DNA of 64,000 nucleotides, taken from positions 1-64,000 of the forward strand of contig JAFKKF010000017.1 of the NCBI GenBank assembly GCA_017305635.1. Reading direction: 5' to 3'. The notes under the pieces are model-generated. The model saw only the letters and a list, made by a program, of their open reading frames with translations, was not told the DNA's origin and ran no database searches. Shown here piece after piece: positions 53,892-64,000 of this stretch. The stretch's first letter is position 1; each line of letters opens with the position of its first letter. The stretch is from Hyphomicrobiales bacterium. GTDB taxonomy: Bacteria; Pseudomonadota; Alphaproteobacteria; Rhizobiales; Kaistiaceae. The position numbers and the translations under genes were made by a program.

Positions 53892-55121
53892 ATGGCAAGA
53901 CAAACCGCCAAGAAGTCCAACCCCCTCGCGAAGAGAAATGCGTCGAAGGCGCTGAAGCCGGCGACCCTCGCGGTCCATGGCGGCGCCCTGCGCTCGTCCT
54001 TCGGCGAGACGTCGGAAGCGATCTTCCTGACGCAGGGATATACCTATCCGGATTCGGAATCCGCCGAAGCACGCTTCGCCAATCGCGAACCCGGCTTCGT
54101 CTATTCCCGCTTCGCCAACCCGACGGTCGCCATGTTCGAGGAGCGCATGCGGCTCATCGAGGGCGCAGGCGCGGCGCGCGCCGCGGCTACCGGCATGGCG
54201 GCGGTCACCGCCTCGCTCCTGTCGCACCTCAAGGCCGGCGACCATGTGGTCGCGGCGACCGCCCTCTTCGGCTCCTGTCGCTACGTCGTGGAGGAGCTGC
54301 TGCCGAAATACGGCATCGGCTCGACGCTGGTCGAAGGCACCGACCTGTCGGCCTGGAAGAAGGCGGTGAAGAAGGGGAAGACCAAGGCGCTGTTCCTCGA
54401 AAGCCCGACCAATCCGACGCTCGCGGTCCTCGACATCGAGGCGATCGCCGAGATCGCGCACAAGGCGGGCGCCAAGCTCATCGTCGACAACGTCTTCGCA
54501 ACGCCGATCTGGCAGAAGCCGCTCTCGCTCGGCGCCGACATCGTCGTCTATTCCGCAACCAAGCACATCGACGGACAGGGGCGCTGCCTGGGCGGCGTGA
54601 TCCTGTCGGACGAGCAGTTCGTCGCCGACCACCTGGCGACGTTCCTTCGCCAGACGGGACCGGCGCTCAGCCCGTTCAATGCCTGGGTGCTGCTGAAGGG
54701 CCTCGAGACGCTCGCCATCCGCGTCGAGCGGCAGACGGCGACGGCGGCGCGGCTCGCCGACATCATCGGCAATCACCCCAAGGTCGCGCGCGTGTTCTAT
54801 CCCGGCCGCGCGGACCATCCGCAGGCCGAGCTCGCGAAGAGGCAGATGGGCGGCGGGTCGAGCCTCGTCACGTTCGAGGTCAAGGGCGGCAAGGCCGCCG
54901 CATACCGCCTCGCCAATGCGCTCGACGTGGTGCTCATCTCCAACAATCTCGGGGACTCGAAGAGCCTGATCACCCATCCCTCGACGACCACGCACCAGCG
55001 GCTCAGCGAGGAGGCGCGGCTGGCGCAGGGAATCACGCAAGGGATGCTGCGGTTCTCGATCGGGCTCGAGGATCCCGACGACCTCGCCGAGGACGTGACG
55101 CGGGCACTCGACGCGGCCTGA
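53892..55121 (+). CDS. metZ: O-succinylhomoserine sulfhydrylase
   Basis: 409 residues of the Cys/Met metabolism PLP family (cystathionine gamma-synthase-like). The PLP Lys is in YSATKHIDGQG near 220, with TGMAAVTASLL forming the cofactor phosphate site. It makes homocysteine directly from O-succinylhomoserine and sulfide. MetZ versus MetY is decided by length and by the SAM-II leader, common for metZ in rhizobia. ATG 53892 follows GGAGACGGCCCC. Confidence 0.94.
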   Translation: MARQTAKKSNPLAKRNASKALKPATLAVHGGALRSSFGETSEAIFLTQGYTYPDSESAEARFANREPGFVYSRFANPTVAMFEERMRLIEGAGAARAAATGMAAVTASLLSHLKAGDHVVAATALFGSCRYVVEELLPKYGIGSTLVEGTDLSAWKKAVKKGKTKALFLESPTNPTLAVLDIEAIAEIAHKAGAKLIVDNVFATPIWQKPLSLGADIVVYSATKHIDGQGRCLGGVILSDEQFVADHLATFLRQTGPALSPFNAWVLLKGLETLAIRVERQTATAARLADIIGNHPKVARVFYPGRADHPQAELAKRQMGGGSSLVTFEVKGGKAAAYRLANALDVVLISNNLGDSKSLITHPSTTTHQRLSEEARLAQGITQGMLRFSIGLEDPDDLAEDVTRALDAA

Positions 55122-55141
55122 GGGGGCGGCGCCGGCCTTTG

Positions 55142-55170
55142 TTGACGAGGTAGAGTGAGCCGCCTAAACC
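55142..55170 (+). promoter_or_regulatory. Candidate apaG promoter
   Basis: TTGACG and TAAACC with 17-bp spacing, 26 bp before the apaG ATG. Start site would fall around 55177. Purely sequence-based. Confidence 0.4.
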
Positions 55171-55195
55171 AGTTCCGTCAAAGGACGGAAGGGCC

Positions 55196-55582
55196 ATGTA
55201 TCGCGCCAGGACGCGCTCGATCGAAGTGACGGTCGAGCCGAGCTATGTCGAGGCCGAGTCCGGAAACGGGCGCTATTTCTGGTCCTATACCATCCACATC
55301 AAGAATGGCGGCGAGGAGGCGGTGCAGCTGCGCTCGCGCCACTGGCGCATTACCGACGGCAATGGACGCACCGAGGAAGTGAAGGGCGCCGGGGTGGTCG
55401 GCAAGCAGCCGGTGCTGAAGCCGGGCCAGAGCTTCTCCTATACGAGCGGCTGCCCGCTGACGACGCCCTCCGGCATCATGGCCGGGACGTACCAGGTGGA
55501 GACCGACGGCGGCGAGCGCTTCAACATCGCCATCCCGGCCTTCTCGCTCGACCTGCCGGACGCGCCGCGCACGATAAACTGA
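55196..55582 (+). CDS. apaG: ApaG, Co2+/Mg2+ efflux-associated protein
   Basis: 128 residues with an Fn3-like beta-sandwich typical of ApaG: YFWSYTIHIKNGGEEAVQL, LRSRHWRITDGNG, SGCPLTTPSGIMAGTYQ. Biochemical role unresolved; linked in E. coli to metal export and in other species to pyrophosphate binding. ATG 55196 follows GGACGGAAGGGCC. A separate APH-fold kinase gene begins 13 bp after its stop. Confidence 0.94.
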   Translation: MYRARTRSIEVTVEPSYVEAESGNGRYFWSYTIHIKNGGEEAVQLRSRHWRITDGNGRTEEVKGAGVVGKQPVLKPGQSFSYTSGCPLTTPSGIMAGTYQVETDGGERFNIAIPAFSLDLPDAPRTIN

Positions 55583-55595
55583 AGGTGGGCAACTG

Positions 55596-56516
55596 ATGGA
55601 GGGCGTGCGGGCGGCCCTGCTCCGGCGCTTCGGCATCACGGAGGCGGCGCGGATCGGCGCGGGCGGAGAGTCGATCGTCTACGGGCTCGATGCGGCGCGA
55701 GTCCTGCGCGTGCCGAAGGCCGGCACGTTCGACGTCGCGGCCCTGGCCCGGCAGCGCGACCTTCTCGACGCGATCGACGGCCGGTTGCCGTTCGCGACGC
55801 CGCGGATCGAGGAAATCGACGCAGGCCACGTCATCGAGCGGCGCCTGCCGGGGCGGTCCATGCTGGCGCTGCTGCCCGACCTGTCGGGCGAGCGACGCGC
55901 TTTGGCCTGGGCGAACTATCTTGCCGCCGCCGAGGCGGTCTCGCAGGTCGCGTTTCCCGAACGCGACTTCGGGCAGGTGATCGCCGCTCCGCCGCTCACC
56001 GCGCCGACATGGCGCGGCTATCTCGAAGCGAGCCTCATGCGGTTCGCGGAGCGGAACCGCGCTACGATCGCGCGCGAGGTCGGCGAGGTCGACGTGCTGA
56101 TCAAGAAGGCGCTGGCGCTCATCGACGGCGTCCCGCGCGATCCGCCGCGGGCGCTGGTCCATGGCGACTTCTTTCCGGGCAACGTGCTCCTCGCGGACGA
56201 TCTCTCGGTCAGCGCGGTGATCGACTTCTCCGGCTTCACGCTCGTCGGCGATCCGCTCTACGACGTCGCGGGCGCCTGCGTCTTCCCGGAAATGATCGCG
56301 GAGACGACGGCAGAGGACGTAGCGCTGCTGGCATCGGAGGCGGGGAAACGGATGCCGCCGCAGGCGCTCGCTTTCTACCGCGCCTATTTCGCCTTCTTCA
56401 GCGCCGACCCGACACTCGCCGCCTCGCCCTATCCGGGGATGCATGAGTGGGGCGTACGGGCGTTGAGGGCCTTGAAGGCGGAAAGACGTGGATGGCCGGC
56501 ACAAGGCCGGCCATGA
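55596..56516 (+). CDS. Aminoglycoside-phosphotransferase-fold kinase
   Basis: 306 residues of the APH/choline kinase superfamily. The catalytic loop is ALVHGDFFPGNVLL near 187 (His-Gly-Asp) and the Mg site is VIDFSGFTLVGDPLYDVAG near 207-225. The substrate could be an antibiotic, a sugar, homoserine or a choline-like compound. Aminoglycoside resistance is not implied. Coupled to apaG by a 13-bp gap. Confidence 0.88.
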   Translation: MEGVRAALLRRFGITEAARIGAGGESIVYGLDAARVLRVPKAGTFDVAALARQRDLLDAIDGRLPFATPRIEEIDAGHVIERRLPGRSMLALLPDLSGERRALAWANYLAAAEAVSQVAFPERDFGQVIAAPPLTAPTWRGYLEASLMRFAERNRATIAREVGEVDVLIKKALALIDGVPRDPPRALVHGDFFPGNVLLADDLSVSAVIDFSGFTLVGDPLYDVAGACVFPEMIAETTAEDVALLASEAGKRMPPQALAFYRAYFAFFSADPTLAASPYPGMHEWGVRALRALKAERRGWPAQGRP

Positions 56517-56526
56517 CGATCGGAGG

Positions 56527-57573
56527 TTATTCGCTCTCTCCGAAGGCGCCGGGTTCGTCGGCGGCGGGAGGCTCGGGTGCGTCCGCCGCGAGTTCCGCGG
56601 GGTCGAACTCGTATTTCTCGCCGCAGAATTCGCAGGTGACCGAGATGCGGCCGTTCTCGGTGCTCTCGGCGATCTCCTCGGCGCTGAAGCGCCGGAGCAT
56701 GCCGCGGATGCGATCGCGCGAGCAGGAGCAGTTGTCGTGGATCGGCTGCGCCGTGAAGACGCGCACGCCGCGCTCGTGGAAGAGCCGATAGAGGAGCCGC
56801 TCGACCGGCACGGCGGGATCGGTCAGCTCGTCATCGGCGACGGTGCCGGCGAGCGCCTGGGCCTCGGTCCAGGCATCGTCCTCGGCCTCGGTCTCTACGA
56901 CGGTCCCCTCGGGCACGTCGCCGCCGGGCAGGTCCTGCCGGCGCATGCGCTCGGGCGCCGAGGGCAGGAACTGGACGAGGACGCCGCCGGCCCGCCAGGC
57001 ATGGGTCATCCCGGCATCGCCCCGCTGGTGCATCTCGGCGACCGCCAGGCGGATGCGGGTCGGGATCTGCTCCGACTGGCGGAAATAGGTATGGGCGACC
57101 TCCTCGAGGCTCTCGCCTTCGAGGGGAACGACGCCCTGGTAGCGGCTGGTATGGGCGCCCTGGTCGACGGTCATGGCGAGGACGCCGCGGCCGAGCAGCG
57201 CGCCGGGCGTCGCGGTCCCCATGCTTTCCGCCGCCGCGACCTTCTCCGCATCGAAGCGGGCATAGGCGCGCACGTCGCCATTGGTGCGATAGTCGACGAC
57301 CAGCATGTCGACCGGGCCGTCGGTCTCGCTCTGCAAAATGAACTTGCCGTCGAACTTCAGCGACGAGCCGAGGAGGATGGCGAGCACGATGGCCTCGCCG
57401 AGGAGCTTCGAGACCGGCGCCGGATAGGCGTGGCGGTTGAGGATCGCATCGAGCGCCGGCCCCATCTGGATGGCACGGCCGCGCACGTCGAGCGCGGCGA
57501 CCTCGAAGGGACGGACCGCGTCATCGCCGGCAGGTACGACGGGCGCGGCCGGCGGTACGGCGGACTCGCTCAT
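56527..57573 (-). CDS. hslO: Redox-regulated chaperone Hsp33
   Basis: 348 residues. Zinc Cys pairs DNCSCSRDR and [10 protein letters not shown] fit the CxC...CxxC switch near residues 271-305. Under oxidative stress the zinc is released and the protein becomes an unfolded-protein holdase. ATG 57573 overlaps the argF stop by 4 bp. The N-terminal 25 residues and the C-terminal tail ([20 protein letters not shown]) are Pro/Ala-rich additions. It shares the argD-argF operon. Confidence 0.94.
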   Translation of the reverse strand: MSESAVPPAAPVVPAGDDAVRPFEVAALDVRGRAIQMGPALDAILNRHAYPAPVSKLLGEAIVLAILLGSSLKFDGKFILQSETDGPVDMLVVDYRTNGDVRAYARFDAEKVAAAESMGTATPGALLGRGVLAMTVDQGAHTSRYQGVVPLEGESLEEVAHTYFRQSEQIPTRIRLAVAEMHQRGDAGMTHAWRAGGVLVQFLPSAPERMRRQDLPGGDVPEGTVVETEAEDDAWTEAQALAGTVADDELTDPAVPVERLLYRLFHERGVRVFTAQPIHDNCSCSRDRIRGMLRRFSAEEIAESTENGRISVTCEFCGEKYEFDPAELAADAPEPPAADEPGAFGESE

Positions 57574-58490
57574 TGCGCGCCCACCGCGTCGAGGCACCAG
57601 ACGAGGATGCCCTTCTGGGCATGGAGGCGGTTTTCCGCCTCGTCGAAGACCACCGACTGCGGCCCGTCGATGACCGCGTCGGTGACCTCCTCGCCGCGGT
57701 GCGCCGGCAGGCAGTGCATGAAGATCGCATCGGGCTTCGCCGCCGCCATCAGGCGCTCGTTGACCTGGTAGGGCACGAAGAGGTTGTGACGGCGCTCGTG
57801 GTCCTCGTCGCCCATCGAGACCCAGGTGTCGGTGACGATGCAGTCGGCACCGGCCGCGGCGGCGTGGGCGTCGGGCGTGACGGTCACCGAGGCGCCGTTC
57901 TGGCGGGCCCAGTAGACCAGCTCCGGCGAGGGTGCGCGCTCGGGCGGCGCGCCGATGCGGAGCGTGAAATTCAGGCGCGCGGCGGCATGGACCCAGGACG
58001 TGAGCACGTTGTTGCCGTCGCCGAGCCAGGCCACGGTCTTGCCGGCGATCGGGCCCTTGTGCTCCTCGAAGGTCATGACGTCGGCCATGATCTGGCAGGG
58101 ATGCGAATAGTGCGTGAGGCCGTTGATGACCGGCACGGTCGCCTCCGCCGCGAGCTCGACCAGGAAGGGATGGTCGAGGATGCGGATCATGATCGCATCG
58201 ACGAAGCGCGACAGGACCTTCGCCGTGTCGCCGACGCTCTCGCCGCGGCGGAGCTGCATCTCCTGGCCGGTGAGCATCAGTGTCTCGCCGCCGAGCTCGC
58301 GCATGCCGACATCGAAGGAGACGCGCGTTCGGGTCGAGGGCTTGTCGAAGATCATCGCCAGCACGAGGCCGTCGAGCGGCTTCGGCATCTGAGGCGTGCG
58401 CCGCAGCCGCTTCAGCCGTGCCGCCTCGTCGAGGATGAGACGGATGGTGGCGGTGTCGAGATCGGCGAGGTCGATGAAATGACGCGGCAT
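57570..58490 (-). CDS. argF: Ornithine carbamoyltransferase
   Basis: 306 residues. Carbamoyl phosphate site [13 protein letters not shown] near 53 (STRTR) and [17 protein letters not shown]; ornithine site [11 protein letters not shown] near 264 (HCLP). It converts ornithine and carbamoyl phosphate to citrulline in arginine synthesis. The start is 19 bp after argD. It overlaps hslO by 4 bp at its end. Confidence 0.95.
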   Translation of the reverse strand: MPRHFIDLADLDTATIRLILDEAARLKRLRRTPQMPKPLDGLVLAMIFDKPSTRTRVSFDVGMRELGGETLMLTGQEMQLRRGESVGDTAKVLSRFVDAIMIRILDHPFLVELAAEATVPVINGLTHYSHPCQIMADVMTFEEHKGPIAGKTVAWLGDGNNVLTSWVHAAARLNFTLRIGAPPERAPSPELVYWARQNGASVTVTPDAHAAAAGADCIVTDTWVSMGDEDHERRHNLFVPYQVNERLMAAAKPDAIFMHCLPAHRGEEVTDAVIDGPQSVVFDEAENRLHAQKGILVWCLDAVGAQ

Positions 58491-58509
58491 CGGATGGACT
58501 CGTCCAAAC

Positions 58510-59706
<1,197 letters not shown>

Positions 59707-60132
59707 GGTCCGCCTCTCGTCGCCGGGGATGATCCTGTTGAAACTAAAAGTGCCGCCCGGAGGCAGCACTTGTGTAGGCAGGGTCCTTATAGCACCGCAG
59801 CGAGGTTTTCTGTCAATTGCGAGGCCGGTGATGCGGATCGGCCGCAAGCAAGGGCCCATCCCGGCTTTCCACCGGCAAAGCGTTGCGAAGTTAGCCAGCG
59901 CTGCACGACTTGGGGAAAACAATCCGAAAGGAGTCCTTGAGTCGGCGAGACTCTTGTCAGCGAGTCAACGGCTATTGTAGGTTCGGCGCGTCGCCAGAAC
60001 GGCGATAAATGCGGCGGTTCAAAGTATCCGTTCCCAGTATCTCGTATCCGGGAGTCAGGCGTTGGCCAGCGTAGGTGGCCCGCGCACGGAGACGGATTCT
60101 GACTCACGCCGCGACTATGGGGTTTATGCGGC
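59707..60132. other. 426-bp argD-gcrA intergenic region with clustered GANTC sites
   Basis: Seven GANTC methylation sites lie at 59931, 59939, 59949, 59962, 60052, 60095 and 60101. Four are within 36 bp. CcrM methylates GANTC and GcrA binds such methylated sites in alphaproteobacteria. The arrangement fits autoregulation of gcrA. No gene is seen here. Confidence 0.75.
59786..59816 (-). promoter_or_regulatory. argD promoter
   Basis: On the minus strand, TTGACA (RC of 59811-59816) and TATAAG (RC of 59786-59791) are 19 bp apart, about 80 bp before the argD start. Good match to sigma70-type elements. Confidence 0.55.
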
Positions 60133-60639
60133 ATGTCGTGGACTGATGAACGCGTTGAGTTGCTGAAGAAGCTGTGGGGTGACGGACTGAGCGCCAGCCA
60201 GATCGCCGCCCAACTCGGGGGGGTCACCCGCAACGCGGTCATCGGCAAGGTGCACCGCCTCAGCCTTTCCGGCCGCGCCAAGCCGGCGACCAGCACGCCG
60301 CGGCCGCGCAAGGCGCGCGTGGCATCGCCGCACCGGCCAGGCAACCGCAGCTTCGTCTCGGGCAATACGGCGCTCAAGGTCCATGCCCAGCCGGCGCCGC
60401 GGCGCGCGCCGGCGCCCGTGCCGATCGAGGACCTGGTCGTGCCGATCAGCCTCAACGTGTCGCTGCTCGCCCTCAACGACCAGATGTGCAAATGGCCGAT
60501 CGGCGACCCGGGCGCCGACGGCTTCCACTTCTGCGGCCACCGCAGCTTCAACAGCCTGCCCTATTGTGAGTATCACTCGCGGGTGGCGTACCAGCCGGTC
60601 AACGACCGGCGGCGGGATCGGGATCGGCGGGAATATTGA
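60133..60639 (+). CDS. gcrA: Cell-cycle regulator GcrA
   Basis: 168 residues. The DNA-binding N-terminus is SWTDERVELLKKLWGDGLSA followed by AVIGKVHRLSLSGR. The C-terminal sigma70-binding domain has Cys residues (MCKWPIGD, FCGHRSF, YCEYHSRVAY). GcrA recruits sigma70 holoenzyme at promoters with methylated GANTC, coupling transcription to replication. The linker from about 50 to 115 is basic and disordered. ATG 60133; preceded by dense GANTC. Confidence 0.96.
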   Translation: MSWTDERVELLKKLWGDGLSASQIAAQLGGVTRNAVIGKVHRLSLSGRAKPATSTPRPRKARVASPHRPGNRSFVSGNTALKVHAQPAPRRAPAPVPIEDLVVPISLNVSLLALNDQMCKWPIGDPGADGFHFCGHRSFNSLPYCEYHSRVAYQPVNDRRRDRDRREY

Positions 60640-60950
60640 GGGGCAGCCCCCTCCTATCCACCGCCGTCATTCCGGACGCGCCGCCTCGCGGCGTGATCCG
60701 GAATCCATGCCATGACCTGACCACCTTCACCATGGCTTGAGGGCCTTTTCCGGCAGCGATACCGCTGCTCAGCCGTCATGGCATGGATCGCCGGGTCAAG
60801 CCCGGCGATGACGGAGAGAGAAGCATCTGAAGAAAGCAATCCACGGATTGCTTGTTGTCGCGGCAGGAGCGCCGCCCTGCATGCGCCCCCTCCACCGCCT
60901 TCGGCGACCCCCTCCCCCGCTTCGCAGGGGAGGAACCAGCGTCGCGACCT
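60640..60950. other. 311-bp convergent gcrA-phoB spacer packed with palindromes
   Basis: No gene seen. Contains ATTCCGGA/TCCGGAAT (60669-60704), a hairpin CGCCGGG/CCCGGCG (60789-60807) flanked by CCGTCAT/ATGACGG, and REP-like copy F (60881-60945). Probably bidirectional transcript ends built from dispersed repeats. Confidence 0.65.
60881..60945. repeat. REP-like palindromic element, copy F
   Basis: GCGCCCCCTCCACCGCC then CCCCCTCCCCCGCTTCGCAG and GGGAGGAACC: reverse complement of copy C, and nearly identical to copy E over its right half. It ends next to the phoB stop. Confidence 0.65.
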
Positions 60951-61652
60951 TCAGGCAGCGCCGGCGCCGGCGAATTCCTCGTCGAAGGAATAGCCCGAGC
61001 CGCGCACGGTGCGGATGGGATCACGGCCGCGGCCAAGCGCCTTGCGAAGACGCCCGACATGGACGTCGACGGTGCGCTCGTCGACATAGATGTCGCGGCC
61101 CCAGACGCCGTCGAGCATCTGGGCGCGCGAGAAGACGCGGCCCGGCGACTGCATGAGGAATTCGAGGAGCTTGAACTCGGTCGGGCCGAGGTGCAGCTCG
61201 CGACCGGCGCGGCGGACGCGGTGCGTCTCGCGGTCGAGCTCGAGGTCGCCGGCCTTCAGCACCGTCGCGATGAGGTCGGGCTTCGCGCGCCGCAGGATGG
61301 CGCGGACGCGCGCCATGAGCTCGGGCAGCGAGAAGGGCTTCACGACATAGTCGTCGGCGCCGGTGGCGAGGCCGCGGACGCGCTCGCTCTCCTCGCCGCG
61401 CGCGGTAAGCATGATGATCGGGAGCGACCGGGTGGCTTCCCGCTGGCGAAGCCGCCGGCAGAGCTCGATGCCGGAAATGCCGGGCAGCATCCAGTCGAGA
61501 AGGAGAAGGTCGGGCACCGTCTCGCGCAGCCGGATCTCGGCCTCGTCGCCACGCTCGATGGTATCGACGCGATAGCCCTCGGCCTCGAGGTTGTAGCGCA
61601 GCATCAAGGCGAGGGGCTCCTCGTCCTCGACGATGGTGACGTGGAGGGCCAT
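60951..61652 (-). CDS. phoB: Phosphate regulon response regulator PhoB
   Basis: 233 residues, OmpR/PhoB type. The receiver domain has the acidic pair Glu9/Asp10, phospho-acceptor Asp53 (LLLLDWMLPG) and Lys in VVKPFSLPE. The C-terminal winged helix ends RTVDVHVGRLRKALG and RTVRGSGYSFDE. Phosphorylated PhoB activates pst and often phn genes. It is last in the pst operon, 14 bp after phoU. The phoR kinase is not in the window. Confidence 0.95.
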   Translation of the reverse strand: MALHVTIVEDEEPLALMLRYNLEAEGYRVDTIERGDEAEIRLRETVPDLLLLDWMLPGISGIELCRRLRQREATRSLPIIMLTARGEESERVRGLATGADDYVVKPFSLPELMARVRAILRRAKPDLIATVLKAGDLELDRETHRVRRAGRELHLGPTEFKLLEFLMQSPGRVFSRAQMLDGVWGRDIYVDERTVDVHVGRLRKALGRGRDPIRTVRGSGYSFDEEFAGAGAA

Positions 61653-61665
61653 GGGTCAGGCTCCG

Positions 61666-62382
61666 TCAGGACCGGGCGTATTCCACCGAGGTGGTGCTCG
61701 AATCGTCCTTCTTCGGCCGCTCCTCGGTCAGCGGCACGCCGCTGATCAGGAAATGGACGGTCTCGGCGATGTTGGTGGCGTGGTCGCCGATGCGCTCGAT
61801 GTTCTTGGCACAGAAGAGAAGATGCGTGCAGAAGGTGATGTTGCGCGGATCTTCCATCATGTAGGTGAGCAGCTCGCGGAAGAGCGAGGTGTACATGGCG
61901 TCGATCTCGTCGTCGCGCTCCCAGACGTCGCGGGCGGCGGCGAGGTCGCGATCGGCATAGGCGTCGAGGACGCGCTTCAGCTGCGCGAGGCTCAGCTCGG
62001 CAATGTGCTCGACGCCGGCGACGAGGCGCTGCGCCGCGAAATGGCTCTCGACCGCGAAGACGCGCTTGGCGGTGTTCTTGGCGAGGTCGCCGACGCGCTC
62101 GAGATCGTTGGCGATGTGGATGGCGGCCATGATCTCGCGAAGGTCCAGCGCCATGGGCTGGCGCTTGGCGATCATGAGGATCGCCGCTTCCTCGACCTGG
62201 TGCTGGAGGCGGTCGATCCGCTGGTCGGCGGTGATGATGCGCTGGGCAAGCTCGCCGTCATGGCGGGCGAGCGCGACGACGGAATCGGCGACCTGCTGTT
62301 CGGCAAGGCCGCCCATCTCGGCGATCTTCTGGGAAAGATCGCTGAGCTCGTCGTCATAGGAGCGGACGATATGCTCTGGCAT
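61666..62382 (-). CDS. phoU: Phosphate signalling complex protein PhoU
   Basis: 238 residues, two three-helix bundles with duplicated metal-binding motifs (RVGDLAKNTAKR and RIGDHATNIAE, the E/DxxxD pattern). It links PstSCAB to the PhoR-PhoB system and dampens the Pho response in high phosphate. Start ATG 62382, 30 bp after pstB. Confidence 0.95.
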   Translation of the reverse strand: MPEHIVRSYDDELSDLSQKIAEMGGLAEQQVADSVVALARHDGELAQRIITADQRIDRLQHQVEEAAILMIAKRQPMALDLREIMAAIHIANDLERVGDLAKNTAKRVFAVESHFAAQRLVAGVEHIAELSLAQLKRVLDAYADRDLAAARDVWERDDEIDAMYTSLFRELLTYMMEDPRNITFCTHLLFCAKNIERIGDHATNIAETVHFLISGVPLTEERPKKDDSSTTSVEYARS

Positions 62383-62412
62383 CGGTCATTCTTCCTCTTG
62401 CGGGCGCCGGGA

Positions 62413-63234
62413 TCAGCCGAACCTGCCGGTAATATAGTCCTGCGTACGCTTGTCCGCCGGGGCCATGAACATCTTCGCCGTCTCGCCGAACTCGACCAGC
62501 TCGCCGAGATACATGAAGGCGGTGTAGTCGGAGACGCGTGCCGCCTGCTGCATGTTATGGGTGACGATGGCGATGGTGTAGTCGCTCTTCAGCTCGTCGA
62601 TCAGCTCCTCGATCTTGGAGGTGGAGATCGGGTCGAGCGCCGAGCAGGGCTCGTCGAAGAGGACGACCTCGGGCCGGGCGGCGATGGTGCGGGCGATGCA
62701 GAGGCGCTGCTGCTGGCCGCCGGAAAGGCTGAGGCCGGAGGCCCTCAGCTTGTCCTTGACCTCGCTCCACAGCGCGGCGCGGGTGAGCGCCGCCTCGACG
62801 CGGTCGGCGATCTCGCTCCTCGGCAGGCGCTCGTAGAGCTGGATGCCGAAGGCGATGTTGTCGAAGATCGACATCGGGAACGGGGTCGGCTTCTGGAAGA
62901 CCATGCCGACGCGGGCGCGCAGCAGGTTGAGATCCTGGCGCGGCGAGAGGATGTTCTCGCCGTCGAGCATGACCTCGCCCTCGGCGCGCTGGTTCGGGTA
63001 GAGGTCGTACATGCGGTTGAGGACGCGGAGCAGCGTGGACTTGCCGCAGCCGGAGGGACCGATGAAGGCGGTGACCTTCCGGGTCTCGAGGGCGAGCGTG
63101 ATGCCCTTCAGGGCAAGCGTGTCGCCGTAGTAGAAGCGGAGGTCCCTGACCGAGACCTTGTCCTTGGCGGCTTCGAAAGAGCGAGCCGCGACGGCCGGCG
63201 TCGGCGTGATGGTGGCGATGGCGGCCTCGCTCAT
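62413..63234 (-). CDS. pstB: Phosphate ABC transporter ATP-binding protein
   Basis: 273 residues. Walker [18 protein letters not shown] near 58, signature [16 protein letters not shown] near 167, Walker [14 protein letters not shown]. Energises phosphate uptake through PstCA. ATG 63234 overlaps the pstA stop by 4 bp. The Ala-rich first 25 residues are not conserved. Confidence 0.96.
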   Translation of the reverse strand: MSEAAIATITPTPAVAARSFEAAKDKVSVRDLRFYYGDTLALKGITLALETRKVTAFIGPSGCGKSTLLRVLNRMYDLYPNQRAEGEVMLDGENILSPRQDLNLLRARVGMVFQKPTPFPMSIFDNIAFGIQLYERLPRSEIADRVEAALTRAALWSEVKDKLRASGLSLSGGQQQRLCIARTIAARPEVVLFDEPCSALDPISTSKIEELIDELKSDYTIAIVTHNMQQAARVSDYTAFMYLGELVEFGETAKMFMAPADKRTQDYITGRFG

Positions 63235-64000
63235 TTCGAGCCTCCGAGGTTGGACAGAACGCGGGCGACGATGTTGAGGGTGAGCACGGCGAAGGTGACG
63301 ATGAGGGCGCCGGTCCAGGCCAATTGCTGCCAGTCGGCATAGGGCGACAGCGCGAACTGGAAGATGGTGACCGGCAGGCTCGCCATGGGCTGGTTGGGAT
63401 CGAGGCTCCAGAACTGGTTGTTGAGCGCCGTGAAGAGCAGCGGCGCGGTCTCGCCAGTGATGCGCGCGACGGCGAGGAGGATGCCGGTGAGGATGCCCGA
63501 GCGGGCGGCGCGATAGCCGACCGAGGCGATGATCTTCCAGCGCGGCGCGCCGATGGCGGCGCCGGCCTCGCGGAGCGTGTTGGGGACGAGGAGGAGCATG
63601 TCCTCGGTGGTGCGCACGACGACCGGAATGACCAGCATGGCGAGCGCGGCGCCGCCGGCCCAGGCCGAGAAGTGGCCCATCGAGACGACGAGGATCTCGT
63701 AGACGAAGAGGCCGATGACGATCGAGGGCGCCGACAAGAGGATGTCGTTGACGAAGCGGATGACGGTGCTGAGCGGCGAATAGCGGCCGTATTCGGCCAT
63801 CCAGGTGCCGGCGAGGATGCCGATCGGCGTGCCGATCACGATGCCGAATATGGTGAGGATCACCGAGCCGACGATGGCATTGGCGAGGCCGCCGGCGCTG
63901 CCCGGCGGCGGCGTGTTCTCGGCGAAGACGGCGAGCGACAGGCCGGCGGCGCCGTTCCAGACGAGCGTGCCGAGGATGAGCACCAGCCAGAGCGCGCCGA
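63231..64000 (-). CDS. pstA: Phosphate ABC transporter permease PstA (start beyond window)
   Basis: The reading frame is open through the right window edge; about 256 residues are visible. Landmarks: [27 protein letters not shown], the EAA loop [22 protein letters not shown], and [20 protein letters not shown], typical of PstA. Only the first helix or so is missing. With pstB it forms the phosphate channel. Confidence 0.94.
   Translation of the reverse strand, partial: GALWLVLILGTLVWNGAAGLSLAVFAENTPPPGSAGGLANAIVGSVILTIFGIVIGTPIGILAGTWMAEYGRYSPLSTVIRFVNDILLSAPSIVIGLFVYEILVVSMGHFSAWAGGAALAMLVIPVVVRTTEDMLLLVPNTLREAGAAIGAPRWKIIASVGYRAARSGILTGILLAVARITGETAPLLFTALNNQFWSLDPNQPMASLPVTIFQFALSPYADWQQLAWTGALIVTFAVLTLNIVARVLSNLGGSK

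Noticed and set aside
53734..53955. Small frame starting TTG 53734 across the metZ leader
   Set aside because: It overlaps the promoter, SAM-II aptamer and terminator; the sequence is explained as RNA.
55596..56516. Aminoglycoside resistance gene
   Set aside because: The APH fold is shared by many housekeeping kinases; there is no mobile context or close match to a known resistance enzyme by eye.

Overview
The window is high-GC, densely coded chromosomal DNA from an alphaproteobacterium, most likely of the order Hyphomicrobiales (Rhizobiales). The pointers are a GcrA cell-cycle regulator, a class I lysyl-tRNA synthetase, a SAM-II riboswitch in front of metZ, a CsoR-controlled copper locus, a complete C-P lyase cluster under PhnF, a tandem-fold dCTP deaminase, and palindromic intergenic repeats of the type common in rhizobia. 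No phage, transposon, integrase, CRISPR array or rRNA is visible. There is one tRNA, Gly(CCC). The species cannot be fixed from the sequence alone.

Layout. 121-3545: beta-oxidation pair (thiolase and FadJ-like multifunctional enzyme). 3839-7370: S24/LexA-like regulator overlapping a secreted SNase-fold protein, then class I LysRS and a TerB-family protein. 7396-14876 (minus strand): one nucleoside salvage operon running from a BMP-type binding protein through an ABC importer to cytidine deaminase, purine nucleoside phosphorylase and thymidine phosphorylase. 15117-18935: glucokinase, an orphan solute-binding protein and a processive family 2 glycosyltransferase whose N-terminus looks frame-broken. 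18932-22098: copper locus (DUF305 protein, CsoR, P1B ATPase) with a clear CsoR operator.

22178-30964 (minus strand): eight-gene sugar or polyol operon with two Gfo/Idh/MocA dehydrogenases, an SDR, a TIM-barrel isomerase/epimerase and a full importer. Its substrate cannot be read from the sequence. 31121-31836: HigBA toxin-antitoxin pair. 31846-44259: CorA-like transporter and the phosphonate cluster phnGHIJKL - hexapeptide acyltransferase - phnCDE - 2H phosphoesterase - phnMN, with phnF divergent. 44395-49308: a third sugar ABC importer and a sugar-acid dehydratase. 49450-53731: unknown protein, aldehyde dehydrogenase, ModE-like DNA-binding protein, TrmO, tRNA-Gly and dCTP deaminase.

53771-60639: SAM-II riboswitch with terminator and metZ, apaG, an APH-fold kinase, hslO-argF-argD, and gcrA, preceded by a striking cluster of GANTC (CcrM) sites. 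60951-64000: phoB-phoU-pstB-pstA, the end of a pst operon cut by the window edge. The phosphate (pst/pho), phosphonate (phn) and nucleoside operons together suggest a cell equipped to scavenge phosphorus, nucleobases and sugars. A recurring design is a strong hairpin directly after the binding-protein gene in all four ABC import operons.
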